From: Phragmites australis
Lineage: Eukaryota; Streptophyta; Magnoliopsida; Poales; Poaceae
Length of the DNA stretch: 64,000 bases
Assembly (NCBI RefSeq): GCF_958298935.1
Contig: NC_084938.1
Span: 28,935,501 to 28,999,500, forward strand
Direction of reading: 5' to 3'
The notes beneath the pieces are model-generated. The model searched no databases, was not told the origin of the DNA, and saw only the letters and a list, made by a program, of their open reading frames with translations. The position numbers and the translations under genes are program-made. Shown here one piece after another: positions 1 through 11,884 of this stretch (position 1 is the first letter of the stretch; every line of letters begins with the position of its first letter).

Positions 1-439
1 ATTGAAAAAGGATGGAGGGAAGCACATCTCAAGTTGGCACAGAGTCTCTATCAAGTAACTATGTAGAGCACCCAGTTTTTCAGCATCGATCACCTTCTGT
101 GCAATTGTGTTGAAGAAGTGACACAACCGTGTGATGACCACCTTTATGTATCCTGGCTTGATACCCCTGATTGCCATAAGGAGCATCTGCATCATCATCA
201 CATGACAATCGTGAGACTTCATGCCGATTAGCTTCAAATCTTTCATCGAGACTAGTTTCTTGATGTTGGATGAGTAACCAGTCGGGACTCTCACACCACG
301 TAAGCACTTGCACATTGCCTTTTTCTCCTCAGGTGTCAGAGAGTAGATAGCCAGAGGAAGGTAATGTTTCCCATTTGGTTTGTCTTTAGGGTGTAGCTCT
401 AGCCTGATTTTAAAATGTACCAAGTCCTTATGTGACTTG
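1..439 (-). pseudogene. CACTA (En/Spm) TNP2 transposase fragment
   Basis: Read on the minus strand, this stretch is an open protein segment of the TNP2 transposase of CACTA elements. It is the part just before and into the DUF4218-type region. Landmarks in order are LTPEEKKAMCKCLRG, VRVPTGYSSNI, LKLIGMKSHDCHVMMMQMLL, VVITRLCHFFNTI and LETLCQLEMCFPPSFF, all typical of grass TNP2 proteins. The protein is cut at its upstream side by the LTR that begins at 440 and runs off the window at position 1. The N-terminal half is not found beyond the retrotransposon at 17479, so flanking DNA was also lost. No catalytic function can be claimed for this fragment. The family assignment is confident; membership of the CACTA elements further right is not shown. 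Confidence 0.8.
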
Positions 440-1035
440 TGTCGAGGTTTTTTTTCCTGACAATATGTCCGTAAGTGACGGGGTTATCTTTGTGATTCAG
501 GGATCAAGCAAGAAACGAGGCACACGATGCAGACAGGTTCGGGCCCCTGATTGGAGTAATACCATACGTCCTGTGTGGTTGATGATGAGTATGTATTCTC
601 TCGAGTACAATCAATGTAGCTAGCCCTATTACAAGGAGTAGATGGGAACTAAACTAGAGCTCAAGTCACCGAATATCTCCTATACTAGGGTTGTGATGCT
701 TACGTCTGGTTGCTGGCCAAAAGTCCCCTCCTCTAGCCGTCCTCTCCTCCTTATATACGGGGTCTGTGCTGCCTCCTATCCATCAGTAGTTGATAGGGAG
801 TCCTTCATCTTGTCCATCAAGAAAGAGCAGATAAATCCGGCCAGGATACTAGCTGTTCTCGAGTTGGGTAACCAATCGAGACCTTCCTATTATAGTCCTT
901 CTAGATTCCCAGGAGTATTAGGTACCACAGATTCGGTTATGTAATATCCGGAGTTACCAAACATGTGCATGGTATACCCTATCCGTGTATGGTATACTCC
1001 TTATGCGCATATACCCCATAGTTAGATATTCGATA
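440..1035 (-). repeat. 3' LTR of element A
   Basis: It aligns along its length with the LTR at 16863-17478, sharing CTGACAATATGTCCGTAA near one end and GCGCATATACCCC near the other. On the plus strand it starts TGTCGAGG. The opposite terminus reads CGATA where CGACA is expected, so the TG...CA ends are worn by one transition. The length is about 596 bp. Confidence 0.8.
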
Positions 1036-1052
1036 GTAGCCCCCTAACTCTG
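1036..1052 (-). other. Polypurine tract of element A
   Basis: Directly inside the 3' LTR the minus strand reads GAGTTAGGGGGCTAC. This purine-rich tract abuts the LTR start and is the usual priming site for plus-strand synthesis. Its position fixes the element on the minus strand. Confidence 0.6.
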
Positions 1053-1550
1053 CTAAGGAGGAAGGGTTTCTGTAAGCATCCACTCGATTACCGCCAAGTC
1101 AAGGCCTGGTCGAGTAAGGTGAATCAGGTTTACGGTCGAGAGAATCGAGCAAAAAAAGGGATCCTATTTTGAGTGTCGAGTGGAAACGCAATTGGGTCAA
1201 CTGCCCTGCTATTAACCGCACTCGGGGCTCAAAAGAGGACTAAAGAACTCGGCTAGTCGACACCTGATTCCGAGTAGAGTTAAAAAACCTTTCGAGTTTT
1301 GAACCGATGGGTATAGGAGCATTTAATGCTGGCAGACGGGTGTGCAGAGATTCGCACGGTGCCATCATATTGTCTTTCACGCTGATTGAAGCACCGCAGA
1401 GACGGGAGTGGTTGCCGAAGAGACAAAAAGTATTGGACTATTTACTTGTACTGACTGGAACTGTAGCGGTCATTCCTCGCTCTCATCACCAGCCTTCTCG
1501 CACAAGCCTCCACCTTTCTGAGCCCGTTCACTCGCCGATGTCGGAAAGCC

Positions 1551-4314
1551 ATGGAATCCAGTTCTCCCCCAAAGACCTCTGCTCCTTCTTCACCGGAGAA
1601 GCAGTCCGACGCGGAAACCGCCGGTTCTCCACCTGATCAACTTGACGAGGCGAAGTATCTGATCTAGGCATGGACAACCTCATTGATGCGAGAATCGTGG
1701 CTGGCGGAGCTTGAAGCAGAAGAAATAATACCTCAACGCGGTCTGGTTGAGTGGAGACCTGCATCCGGTGAGAAATTTCTATCCTGCAAAATCGATCACG
1801 AGTTTGTGGTTTTTGAGTCATTTTTTCGTTGCGGATTCAATGTTCCTCCTTCCAAATTTCTCCTCAATGTGTTGGATCGGTATCAAATTGAACTTCACCA
1901 CCTAAACCCCAACTCCGTCACCATGCTCAGCGTTCTTGTCCATCTTTGTGAAGCTTTCCTTGGCATCGAGCCAAGTTTGAATCTTTTCCAGTATTTCTAT
2001 AAAATGAAGAGGATTACGTAGAATAGATGTGTTGGGGGATGCAGCTTTCAACTGAGGAACAGAATGAAGAATTCCTACATCCTAGTCTCCCTGATCTCTT
2101 CTTGGTCGAAAGATTGGAAAAGGCTTTGGTTTTATATTTCCAACCCCAACCCAGCTGGATTTCCCTTAGTCTATAGAGGCCTCTTTCCCCACCAAACTCC
2201 ATCTTTGACGCAAAAGAACCGCGAGACTGCCCACACTGCCCATTATTCCCACAAGATTGGCACGGTGAGGTAGTATGGCCTAACCGGGTGGCATGTTGCC
2301 AAAGACTTCATCATTCGGAGGCTAAGCCCCTTGAAGGTGCAGGCACACTTGGCCTGAGAATATAGTGAAGATAAGGATAGCTCCAGGGACACGGATGGAT
2401 GTAAGGCCCAGTTAGCACTTTGCTGCTTTCGATATTGCAGTCGAGCCTTTTTTGAATAGCTTGTTTTTTCTGTTTCAGCTCTAACTCCGCAAGAGATTAG
2501 CGCTCGACTGAAATGATTTTCTCCGATGATGCTCCAGAGTGCAACGTTATGCCCTACTCCCTTGTGAATCCTCGACCAGAGGTGGGGATTTCTTAAACGG
2601 GAAGTCTAAACTGATTGTTATTTATTTGATCTGATTTGTTTGTCCGATCACAGGCTTCAGTCCTCCGCCAAGAGTATATCCCTGCTGGTAAGGTTCATGA
2701 TCTTGATGACACTCCCTCGAGTGCTAGCAACAAGGGGAAGAAACCAGTTAATCAAGAAGCCGAGGGGTCTCTTCGACCAAAGAGATCATCCTCGTCGTTT
2801 ATTCCACTGTATGACCAGGAGCGCCTCAAGGGCAAGCGAAGAAATCCTCTGGTACTGAAATCAAATTTCCCGGCATCTGCTTATTATTTTGTCTTACTTA
2901 CTGTCGAGCAAATACCTTGTAATGAGCGGTTTAAATGGGTAGCTTTTTCCTGGGAACGACGAGCGTACCCCTTCAACCGCCTCCTCGAGTAACCACCATG
3001 CCTGATGACTCAGCTTAAAAGGTAACTCGTGTTGAGTTATCATTCTTCTTATGGTCATTCTGCTAACAACCGGTCTATGTGGGTGGCCTTTTTTAGGGGA
3101 CGTCTGACGCATCCTCGCAATCGCCACCTCGAGAGACCATTGCGATCGATGACTTAACCAAAGAGGTAACTCCTACTGAGTCCACGCCCTTTGTTTGGTC
3201 ATTCTTTTTACGGATTTACTCAATAAGCTTAGACAATAAGTTACTGCTGGTTGATTCCCTATAGGTTGCAGGTACCTTGGTTTCATCTGGCCCGCAGATC
3301 ACTTCCCCACCGGCTCTGCTTGTTGGCCCGATGTCAAAGAAATAACCACCAAAAGTCCAAAAGCGGACATCATTACACGCTTCCCGATCGTGAAAAGGTT
3401 TGGCTTGATTCTTAGCTTCGACTAGCAGCTTTTCTTTCCTTCTACCTTATCCTGTTGATTTTAGATTACCAGAGGAGATGAAGAATCAGGCAGCCAGCAA
3501 GTCGACCAGTCATTTCGCGTTGTCTTCTTCTACCGATCCAGCTCCAGCTCCTGCTCTTCAAGCCGGAGATCCTTCCTCGAGTGTCCCTGAAGAGGGCCCG
3601 TAGCCCAAGGAGACTGAACACTCAATATCGATCCCAGCCAATGATCCTTGGGCAGCGATGGAGGCTCTCTTTCATGCGACTAGTGCTCAAGCAGCTGCTG
3701 CCAGAGCTGATTACGCCGAATGTCAGTCGAAGCTTAAAGCCAGACTGGAAAGGATCGAATGTAAGTCTTCTCCCAGATCACCAATATGTGATTCGATTAT
3801 TGGGTGACTGATGATAAGTATTTTTCTCTGTTCTTCCAAAGTTCTTGAGGCTGTCAACTGCAACAAGGAAGCCCTTCTCAATGATACTATGAAAACCATT
3901 GACGGCAACCGCAAGTACTAGGAAAAACTCAAAAATGATGTGAAGACAGCAAGAGCTGATAAGAAGGCCATGGTTACTGAATGGGACAACATCGCTGCCG
4001 AGCGAGATGCTGCCATTGCCAGGCAAAATACGGCTGCTACTGAACGGGATGCTGCGGTTCTAGCACTCCAAGAGCTGAAGGAATAGACGCTCGACCGCAT
4101 GACCCAATCAGCCTCCGTAAGTGCCGCTACGTTTCTTGGTATCCTCAAAAGTTACAACTCTGCACTCGATACTTCAGTAGTAACAGTGGGGTTCAACTGT
4201 ACCTTTGAGGAAGCAGCAGAACTTGTTCGCAGTGTCTAGCCTGAAATCCCTGCCTTCATCGAGTCGATAGGGCTCAACCTGCCAGATGACAGTGAGGAGA
4301 GTCCCTCGAGCTGA
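1551..4314 (+). pseudogene. Antisense ORF1 of element A, gypsy-type transposon domain plus coiled coil
   Basis: This ORF runs opposite to gag-pol. The ATG at 1551 opens a Ser/Pro/acidic leader, then an in-frame TAG near 1666. A segment at about 1680-2190 follows with GEKFLSCKIDHEFVVFESFF, NVPPSKFLLNVL, LNPNSVTMLSVLVHLCEAFL and LFQYFY, which matches the 'putative gypsy type transposon' domain (PF04195) of grass elements. After probable introns comes a low-complexity Ser/Lys part near 2690-2860, and then a heptad-rich coiled coil at 3660-4080 with repeats such as ERDAAIARQNTAATERDAAV. The C-terminus is at 4314. Several stops (TAG near 1666, 3600, 3919 and 4084) break the frame. The protein's role is not established; being antisense, it would need its own transcript. 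Confidence 0.7.
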
Positions 4315-5620
4315 CGGTCCATTTGGCTCGAAAACACTTGAAACTTGATTTGTGATCTGGGAATGTCTGTAACAGTACTAGTATTTTTCCTGTTTAATAT
4401 GCTTCTGCCTGCTATTTCCTTATCGATGAAATAGAGTTAGCATAAGTAGATGCAAAACCGATTAGCACATGCTATCACCATTCTCGTGACTGATTGACTG
4501 TATATCTGTTAATGCCAACTCAACTAGACAAGCCATTAGATGCGTGGCCCTTGAGTGAACACTCGAAGGAGCCGAAAGAGGAAAAAAGACTAGTGTAGAA
4601 CTAGAAACTCGAAATAACGTAAAGACTATTTGCAAACTTTTACCGGCATGCGCACTTGACCAATCATACAAATAAGAACTCGTCAGAGAACACATACGGG
4701 ATCGACTAGGACTTTCAGAACCTTTATCAGCTGTTAGGCGTTGAGATGTTTGACAATCTCGGTGTTGTTATGCCTTATGAGGTGTAATTGTCCGTCATCG
4801 ACCCAACACATGCCTCCGTTGGTTCTATCCAACGCGATCGACGCAAAGCCAGATAAAACTTTGCAAAAAACATGTACTTACAAAAGAATATGGTATTATT
4901 ATGTAGCCCCCGACTCTCTAGTCGAGGAAAAGATTTCTCGAGTGGAGAGTAAGAAAGAACATACCTGTACCATTGAAGATGTATGGTGTTATAGCCCTCG
5001 ACTCCCTACTCGATAATTGAATCGAGAAAAAAGTAAAGCCACAGCATCGAAAGAATGCGATGTAGCCCCTGACGCTTTGCATGATGTGATAATCAAGACA
5101 GAGAGTAAAGCATATGCAACATACTTGATGTGGTCCCTGTCTCTTCACCCAACGACTTAATTTGAGTAGAAAGTGGAGCATAAGCACTGATATTGTATGA
5201 CGTAGCTCCCGGTTCTACGACTGATATGATAACCAGACAAAAAATGAAGCAAAAGCATCAAAAAAGTATGATGTAGCCCCCGACTCTACGCTCGATGTGA
5301 TAATCGAGTGGAGAGTAGAGCATAAGCATAAAAAATGTATGACGTAGCCCTCAACTCTTTATTCAATGTGATAATCGAAACAAGGAGTGGAGCATGAGCA
5401 TCAATACATTATTATTGACCAAATACTCGAAAGTGCAAGCCTCCAAGCATTATGGCTTTGACTGCAATGTGGTCATCGAGTGAATTCAAACCGCCGGGTA
5501 GGTGGGTATTAAAAACCCACTCCCATTTGTGCTCGTTTTCACCGCAACCTTGATTTGACATGTCGTAATGACCGCTCATCCCTCTTTGCAGAGATCAGAT
5601 AAACCATAATGCCTACACGA
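4315..5620 (+). repeat. Spacer of element A with about 70-bp degenerate repeats
   Basis: No coding sequence is evident. From about 4895 to 5440 a unit of about 70-88 bp recurs around the core GTAGCCCCCGACTCT, followed by GATGTGATAATCGAGT and AGAGTAGAGCATAAGCAT. Roughly seven degenerate copies start near 4902, 4990, 5062, 5128, 5206, 5274 and 5346. The block lies between antisense ORF1 and the promoter of antisense ORF2. The same arrangement recurs at 10460-11660, so it belongs to the element. It may be an antisense promoter or enhancer array; that is inference. Confidence 0.6.
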
Positions 5621-5726
5621 TGCCTCGACTTCCGCCAGACGCGCTGCACGCTCGAGGCGATATCAAACACGCCACCATTTTGGATCTTGACGGCTCCATT
5701 TACACAGTGCGACCCATTCCCACGGC

Positions 5727-5733
5727 TATAAAT
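5727..5733 (+). promoter_or_regulatory. TATA box of antisense ORF2, copy 1
   Basis: TATAAAT lies 94 bp upstream of the ATG at 5821 in the orientation of the antisense ORF. The second copy of the block has TATAAATA at the same 94-bp distance from its ATG. This supports a real minus-to-pol promoter inside the element. Confidence 0.55.
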
Positions 5734-5820
5734 GCAGGGACCTGGGGCCGTTTTATATTCACTCCATCTCCTTCCTTTCTTTCTTCACTTTGCCCAGTAG
5801 AACTCATAGAGCTTTAAGCC

Positions 5821-6369
5821 ATGGCTTCCACTCCACCACCATCTCCCGAGTTGAGCTCAGAAATCGAAGGAGTAGAACCTATCTCCCCAAAGACTCTCAC
5901 CATGGTTCAACCCAGCGTCATCATCATTTCTTCCAATGAGGAGGAATCGAGTAAGAGGCCTAGAGAATCACCTCGGGATGACCGACCCCTCGCTCGGTGG
6001 GTCCGGCGCTTCATCGCCGCCTACGCTTCGAGGTGAGCGACACGGATGATGCAAGAGGAGGATGAAGCTCGTGATGATCCTGATAAGATTATCGACCAAG
6101 CTACTGATGAGGTCTTTGGTGATGAAGCCCCCGAGCCTCCAGCAGTGAAGAGGGCATGGTCATCCTCTCCGTCGACAACCGCCAGATCGCCTCCGAGGTC
6201 CACGGAGGGTCCGTCAGGGTCGCCGGCGCTGGTTAGCAACTCCAGCAGGGTCTTCACGTTGGCCATCTTTCCTGGCCTGTACGCCGACCGTCGTCTAATT
6301 CCTGGGGTGATTAGCTGTCGTTCTAGGGAGGAGTATAAAAGGTTTCTCGACTCGTTCTAGGCCAAGTAG
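5821..6369 (+). pseudogene. Antisense ORF2 of element A, copy 1
   Basis: The frame starts MASTPPPSPE and continues through a Ser/Pro-rich acidic stretch (VIIISSNEEESSKRP), DDPDKIIDQATDEVFGDEAP and SPPRSTEGPS to EYKRFLDSF near the end. TGA at 6034 and TAGs at 6358 and 6367 interrupt or end it. Copy 2 at 11885-12463 matches it along its full length. That shows a conserved protein of about 190 residues, although each copy carries a stop. I recognise no enzymatic motif. Its position next to a TATA box and opposite to pol fits the extra antisense ORFs of Tat elements. Function is unknown. Confidence 0.6.
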
Positions 6370-6555
6370 GGGTTCGTACGCTTTTGGACTCTTGAAGGTG
6401 GTGGATCTCCACTATTTGCAAGAGTTAAGCGGATCCTTTCTGTCAACTTTGCACTAGCCACGCAGGTTGAGAGGAAGAAGTATGTAATAGGATAGTTAGT
6501 TTGATCAATTGTAATCGACCTACCTATAACTTACCTTGTCTATGAATGAAACTAT

Positions 6556-9530
6556 CAGAGTTGGTCGATGTGCCATGAGTTCTCGAGTATCTCACCGTTC
6601 AGAGTAGATAACCGTACTGATCCAGGTCGAGTAACTTCGACCACTACGTAAGGTCCTTCCTACTTAGGTGATAACTTGTGGCGCTGGGCCTGTTTCTGCA
6701 CCTTTCGTAGGACGAGGTCTCCAGTAGCGAGTTTCCTGGGCTGGACTTTCTGACTATGATATCTACGCAACGCTTGCTGATACTTGGCCGCTCGAATAGA
6801 TGCTCGATCATGATACTCCTCGAGTAAATTGATATCGGCCGCTCGTAATTGCTCTTGCCCATCTTCCGAGTAACCTTCCACTTGAGGCGATCCAAACTGC
6901 AACTCAGTCAGAAGCACCACCGCTGCTCCATAGACTAAGAAGAATGGAGTTTCACCGGTGGCCCTGTTAGTCGAGGTTCGAGCGGCCCACAGTACCGAGG
7001 GAAGCTCTTTCACCCATCGTTTCGAGTAGGCCTTCAGCCTATCAAAAACTCGAATTTTGAGACCCTGCAAGACTATACCATTAGCGTGCTCTACCTGATC
7101 GTTACTTTGAGGGTGAGCTACTGAGACGAAACAAGTTTCAATGCCAAATTCTTCGCAGAACGCAATAAAGGTCCCACTCTTGAACTGGCTACCATTATCT
7201 GTAATTATCCGATGTGGAATTCCACATTGAGTAATTATGCTCCTCATGAACTTCTTAGCCATTTCTGTGGTTATCTTCCCTACGGGTTCAGCCTCAATCC
7301 ACTTAATGAACGTGTCGATAGCCATGAATAGGAACTTATAACCACCTTGGGCCCTTGGGAACGGTCCCAGGATATCCAAGCCCCAGACGGAGAATGGTCT
7401 AGAAAGAGGAATTATTTGTAGAGCTTGGGCTGGTCGAGTGGTCTGCCTTCCAAAAATTTAGCAGCTCTCGCACTTTTTGACCAGCTCGGAAGCATCCTGG
7501 ACGGTAGTCGGCCAATAGAATCCCTGGAGGAAAGCTTTTCCGACCAAGGTGCGGTAAGCCGCATGATTACCACACATGCCTCCATGGATATCGAGCAATA
7601 TTTTATTGCCCTATTCCTGATTGATGCACTTCATTAAGATTTCGTTACTCCCCTTTCGGTGGAGCTTGTCGTCTACTAAAGCGTATAGCTTGGACTGACG
7701 AGCAATTTTCTCTGTAGACGCATCATCGTCAGGGATGTCTCGACCTTCGAGATAGACTTGGTACGAAGCCATCCAAGTTGGCTCGCGTTCGAGTAGTGCA
7801 ACTACCGTGTCTGCGGGTTCTGCCTCGCTGACCTGACCAGACTGCTGGTCGGGTTGGGCATCATCCGTTCGCTGAACTATCAGGACATTTGGTCTGAGGA
7901 GTTTCTCAATGAAGACTCCTATGGGTACCGGTGATCGAGAAGAAGCGAGTCTAGCAAGTTCATCCACACCAGACTTATCACCCCTTTTGATGTGCGTTAC
8001 TTCTAGCCCTTCAAACTTCTGCTCAAGCTTCCGCACCTCTTGCAAGTAAGCCGTCATGTTGTCGTTTGAGCACTAGTATTCCTTTTGCACTTGGTTTACG
8101 ACTAGCTATGAGTCCCCTTTCATGAGAAGTCGCCTGATTCCATGTGACGCAGCTATGCGGAGGCCATTTACCAGTCCCTCGTATTCTACAACATTATCGG
8201 AGGCTTTAAAATCTAATTGAACAACGTACATGAGTTCATCGCCTGTTGGAGATTTGAGTACAATGCCAGCCCCCGAGCTCTGAAGCATGAGCAATCCATC
8301 GAAGAAGAGCGTCCAGTGGTCCTCAACCACCCTTGGTTTGATTTCTTCAACGCTTGTCCATTCGGCGATGAATACCGCCAGTATTCCTGACTTCACGCTT
8401 GTGAGTGGTGTATAGTGTACGTCGAACTCGTTGAGCTCGACCGCCCATTGCGCTATTCGTCCGGTAGCCTCCCTATCGCATATGACATCCTTCAGTGGAT
8501 ACGTCGTCATGACGGTGACCTTGTGCGCTTGGAAGTAGTGCCGTAGCTTCCGGGAAGTCATCAAGACTGCATAAAGCAGCTTTTGCATTTGCGGGTATCG
8601 CAGCTTAGCGTCATGTAGGACTTCGCTCATGTAGTAAACAGGTTTTTGGGCCTTGGTCTTTTTCTCGGGGCATTCCCATTCGACCACCAGGACCGTGCTT
8701 ACAACTTTTTAAGTCCTTGAAGGTGTTCTCCGCTTCTTCCGTCCACTCGAACTGGTAGTGTTTCTTCAGCAGCTTGAAGAAAGGCATCCCTCGCTCAACC
8801 ATCCTGGAAATGAATCGACTAAGGGCTGCTATGGATCCTGTTAGTTTCTGGACATCTTTCAGTGTTCGAGGTGACCACATTTGGTCGAGAGCCTCGATTT
8901 TGCATGGATTAGCCTCAATGCCTCGACTTGACACCAGGAAGCCGAGAAGCTTGCCGGACGGCACACCGAATGTGCACTTTTTGGGGTTAAGCATCATACG
9001 ATACTTCCTGAGGTTGTCAAATGTTTCCTTGAGGTCGTCAATCAATGCGTCTTCGGTCCTAGACTTGACTACAATATCATCGACATAAGCTTCTGCATTG
9101 CGCCCAATCTAGGGTTGCAGACAGTTTTGAATACACCTTTGACCAGCATTCTTCAAAATAAAAGGCATCTTTACATAGCAAAATACACCGAATGGAGTAG
9201 TAAAAGCAGTTTTCTTGTCATCCTCGACCCCCATGCTAATTTGGTGATACCCCGAGTAGGCATCTAGAAAGCATAGCAACGCACAACCTGCCGTAGAGTC
9301 GACTATTTGGTCGATGCGTGGGAGAGGAAAAGGATCATTGGGACAGGCTTTGTTGAGGTCGGTGAAGTCGACACACATTCTCCACCTGCCATTAGCCTTC
9401 TTGATGAGGACGGGATTTGCGAGCCATGTAGGATGACGAACCTCTTGAATAAAGCCCGCCTTTAGGAGTTTGTCGACCTCCTCGTGGATGGCTTGCTTCC
9501 TATCCTCCACGAGTGGCCCAATCATCGAAC
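6556..9530 (-). pseudogene. pol of element A, copy 1 (RT, RNase H, integrase)
   Basis: On the minus strand, reading from 9530 leftward: RT with KANGRWRMCVDFTDLNKACP, FLDAYSGYHQI and AYVDDIVVKSRTED; connection and RNase H parts (WTLFFDGLLM, DNVVEYEGLVNGL) at 8690-8106; then the integrase zinc-binding region near 7650-7440 and the core at 7379-6660. The core has WGLDILGPFP, ITDNGSQF and QVEHANG, so the D, D and E residues are all present. The C-terminus ends ENSWHIDQL at about 6557. Stops occur in several places, for example TAG for the Trp of WEGPY at 6658, and there are frameshifts in RT. No protease or gag adjoins it, because the sequence switches to antisense ORF1 near 9500-9550. Confidence 0.8.
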
Positions 9531-10459
9531 CATCCCTGGCTTCCGCAAGCACTCCGCCACCGTCTCCTCAAGCAGACAAATCCTCAGTGGACGTCTCTTG
9601 GTCAAGCTTACAAACCAACGAGGTTGAAGCACTGGGGTCGACCTCAACAGAAGATCCTTTGGCGGCACTGGAGGACCTCATCAAAGCCGCAAGTGCCAAG
9701 GTGGTCACTGCCAAGGCCCGGTATTCGGAAGTCAACCATAGCAACTGCCAAATGGAAAAGGATGCGGAGCTTGCTTCTAACTTGGCAAAAATTGAACGTT
9801 AGTGTTACTCTCTATCACAAGTAAGTGATTCGTCTATCGAGTAACTGCTAACTGATTCTTGTCTATTCTTTCCAGTTCTTGAGTCCGTAATTAGGGACAA
9901 AAATGCCCTCATTAATGAGCAATCAAAGACCATCGAGAATAAGGACAAATATCTAGAAAAGCTCTAAGGTGACCTGAAGCAAGCCATAACTGACCGAAAA
10001 GCCATGGCTGACGCTTTGAAGAAGGCGGAAGCCGATCGAGATGCAATGGCCGAGGCTTTGAAGAAATCAGAGGCTGATCGAGATGCTGCGATTGCCAGTC
10101 AGGAAGCTGCGGTTACAATGCTCCGAGAACTAGAGGAGCAGACCCTCGACCGCATGACCCAGCCGGCCTCTCTCAGCGCCAAAACAATGCTTGGTCTCCT
10201 CAAGAGCTATGACCCTAATCTTGACACCTCGATGGTGATGGAAGGTTTCGGATGCTCTGCAGACAAGGTAGCAAAAATTATGGAAAGCATCGATCCTCTA
10301 ATCCCCGCCTTCGTCGAATCCTTAGGGCTTAGCCTATCTGAAGTCGAGAGTGAAGATAGTCCTTTTGGTTGTTGGTTCATGGTGCGGGACTCGAAACATT
10401 TGGATTTGATCCATATTTTGTGGATGTATGTAAACACAACTATTATTTTGCTTATCTAA
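9530..10459 (+). pseudogene. Antisense ORF1 of element A, copy 2, 3' half
   Basis: This matches the C-terminal half of the antisense ORF at 3540-4314. A Ser/Thr-rich lead-in is followed by EDLIKAASAKVVTAKARYSE, then an apparent intron near 9800-9875, then a coiled coil with near-perfect repeats (ALKKAEADRDAMAEALKKSE), LEEQTLDRMTQPASLSA and GLLKSYDPNLDTS, ending at 10459. The reading frame 10004-10459 is uninterrupted for 151 codons and is better kept than copy 1. The N-terminal gypsy-type domain is absent because the copy is joined to the RT of the other block near 9500-9550. Structurally it looks like a coiled-coil oligomerising protein; that is inference. Confidence 0.65.
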
Positions 10460-11660
10460 TATGCTACTGCCTGCTATTTTCTTATTGATGAAATAGAGTT
10501 AGCATAAGTAGATGCAAAACTGATTGGCAAGTGTTATTATTATCCTCGACACTGATTGACTAGATATCTGTTAATACCTGAAAACTCAATTAAATAAGCC
10601 TTTAGACATATGGCCCTCGAGTGATTACTCGGAGGAAGCCACAAGAAGGAAAAAGACTAGTGTAAGACTAGAAAATCAAAATAACATAAAGATTTTTTGC
10701 AAACTTTCACTGACCTGCGCACTTGACCAACTATGCAAATAAGAACTTGTCAGAGAACACACACGTGATTGACTAGGACTTTCAGAACCTTTATCAGCTG
10801 TTAGGCGTTGAGATGTCTGACAATCTTGGTGCCATTATGCCTTATGAGGTGTAATTGTCTGTCATCGACCCAACGCATGCCTCCGTTGGTTCTATCCGAC
10901 GCGATCGACACAAAGCCAGATAAAATTTTGCAAAAAATATGTACTTACAAAAGAATATGATATTATTATGTAGCCCCCGACTCTCTGGTCAAGGAAAAGG
11001 TTTCTCGAGTAGAGAGTAAGAAAGAACACACCTGTACCATTGAAGAAATATAGTGTCATAGCCCTTGACTCTCAACTCGGTGACTGAATAGAGTGAAGAG
11101 TAAAGCCTCAGCATTGAAAGTATGCGATGTAGCCCCCGACTCTCCGTTTGATGTGATAATCGAAACAGAGAGTAGAGCATATGCACAATACTTGACGTGG
11201 CCCCTGTCTCTTACTCAATGACTAGATTCGAGTAGAAAATGGAGCATAAGCACTAGTATTGTACGACGTAGCTCCCGGACCCTCGACTAATGTGACAACT
11301 CGACGAAAAGTGAAGCAATAAGCATCGAAAATTATGATGTAGCACCCAACTCTACGCTCGATGTGATGATCGAGTGGAGATTAGAGCATAAGCATAAAAA
11401 ATGCACGATGTAGCCCCCGACTCTATGCTCGATGTGATAATTGAGCAGAGAGTAGAGCGTAAGCATCGACACACCGTTCTCGACCATATGCTCGATGATC
11501 TCAGTCCCTGAGCATTATGTTATTATTAAATTGTGGTCATCGAGTGTATTCGAACCGCCAGGTATGTGGGCATTAAAAACCCACTCCCATTTGTGCTCGT
11601 TTTCACCACAACCTTGATTTGACGCGTCATAATGACCATGCACCTCTCTTTGTAGAGATA
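10460..11660 (+). repeat. Spacer of element A, copy 2, with about 70-bp repeats
   Basis: This is the counterpart of 4315-5620, with the same GTAGCCCCCGACTCT / GATGTGATAATCGA / AGAGTAGAGCATAAGCA units from about 10970 to 11500. No coding potential was seen. Local similarity to copy 1 is high but clearly less than perfect, with many single-base differences, so the two blocks are not a recent duplication. Confidence 0.6.
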
Positions 11661-11790
11661 GGACAGTTCATAATGCTCGTACGATGCCTCGACTTCCGCC
11701 ATGCGCCTCGTGCGACCGAGGCCATCTCGAACACGCTATCATTTCGAATCTTGACGGCTCCATTTACACAGTGCGACCAGTTCCCTTGAC

Positions 11791-11798
11791 TATAAATA
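11791..11798 (+). promoter_or_regulatory. TATA box of antisense ORF2, copy 2
   Basis: TATAAATA lies 94 bp before the ATG at 11885, exactly as in copy 1. Confidence 0.55.
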
Positions 11799-11884
11799 GT
11801 GGGGATCCAAGGCCGTTTGCGTTCACTCCATCTCCTTCCTTTCTTCCTGTGCCTTGCCTGGGAGAGCTTGTAGAGCCTAAGGCC

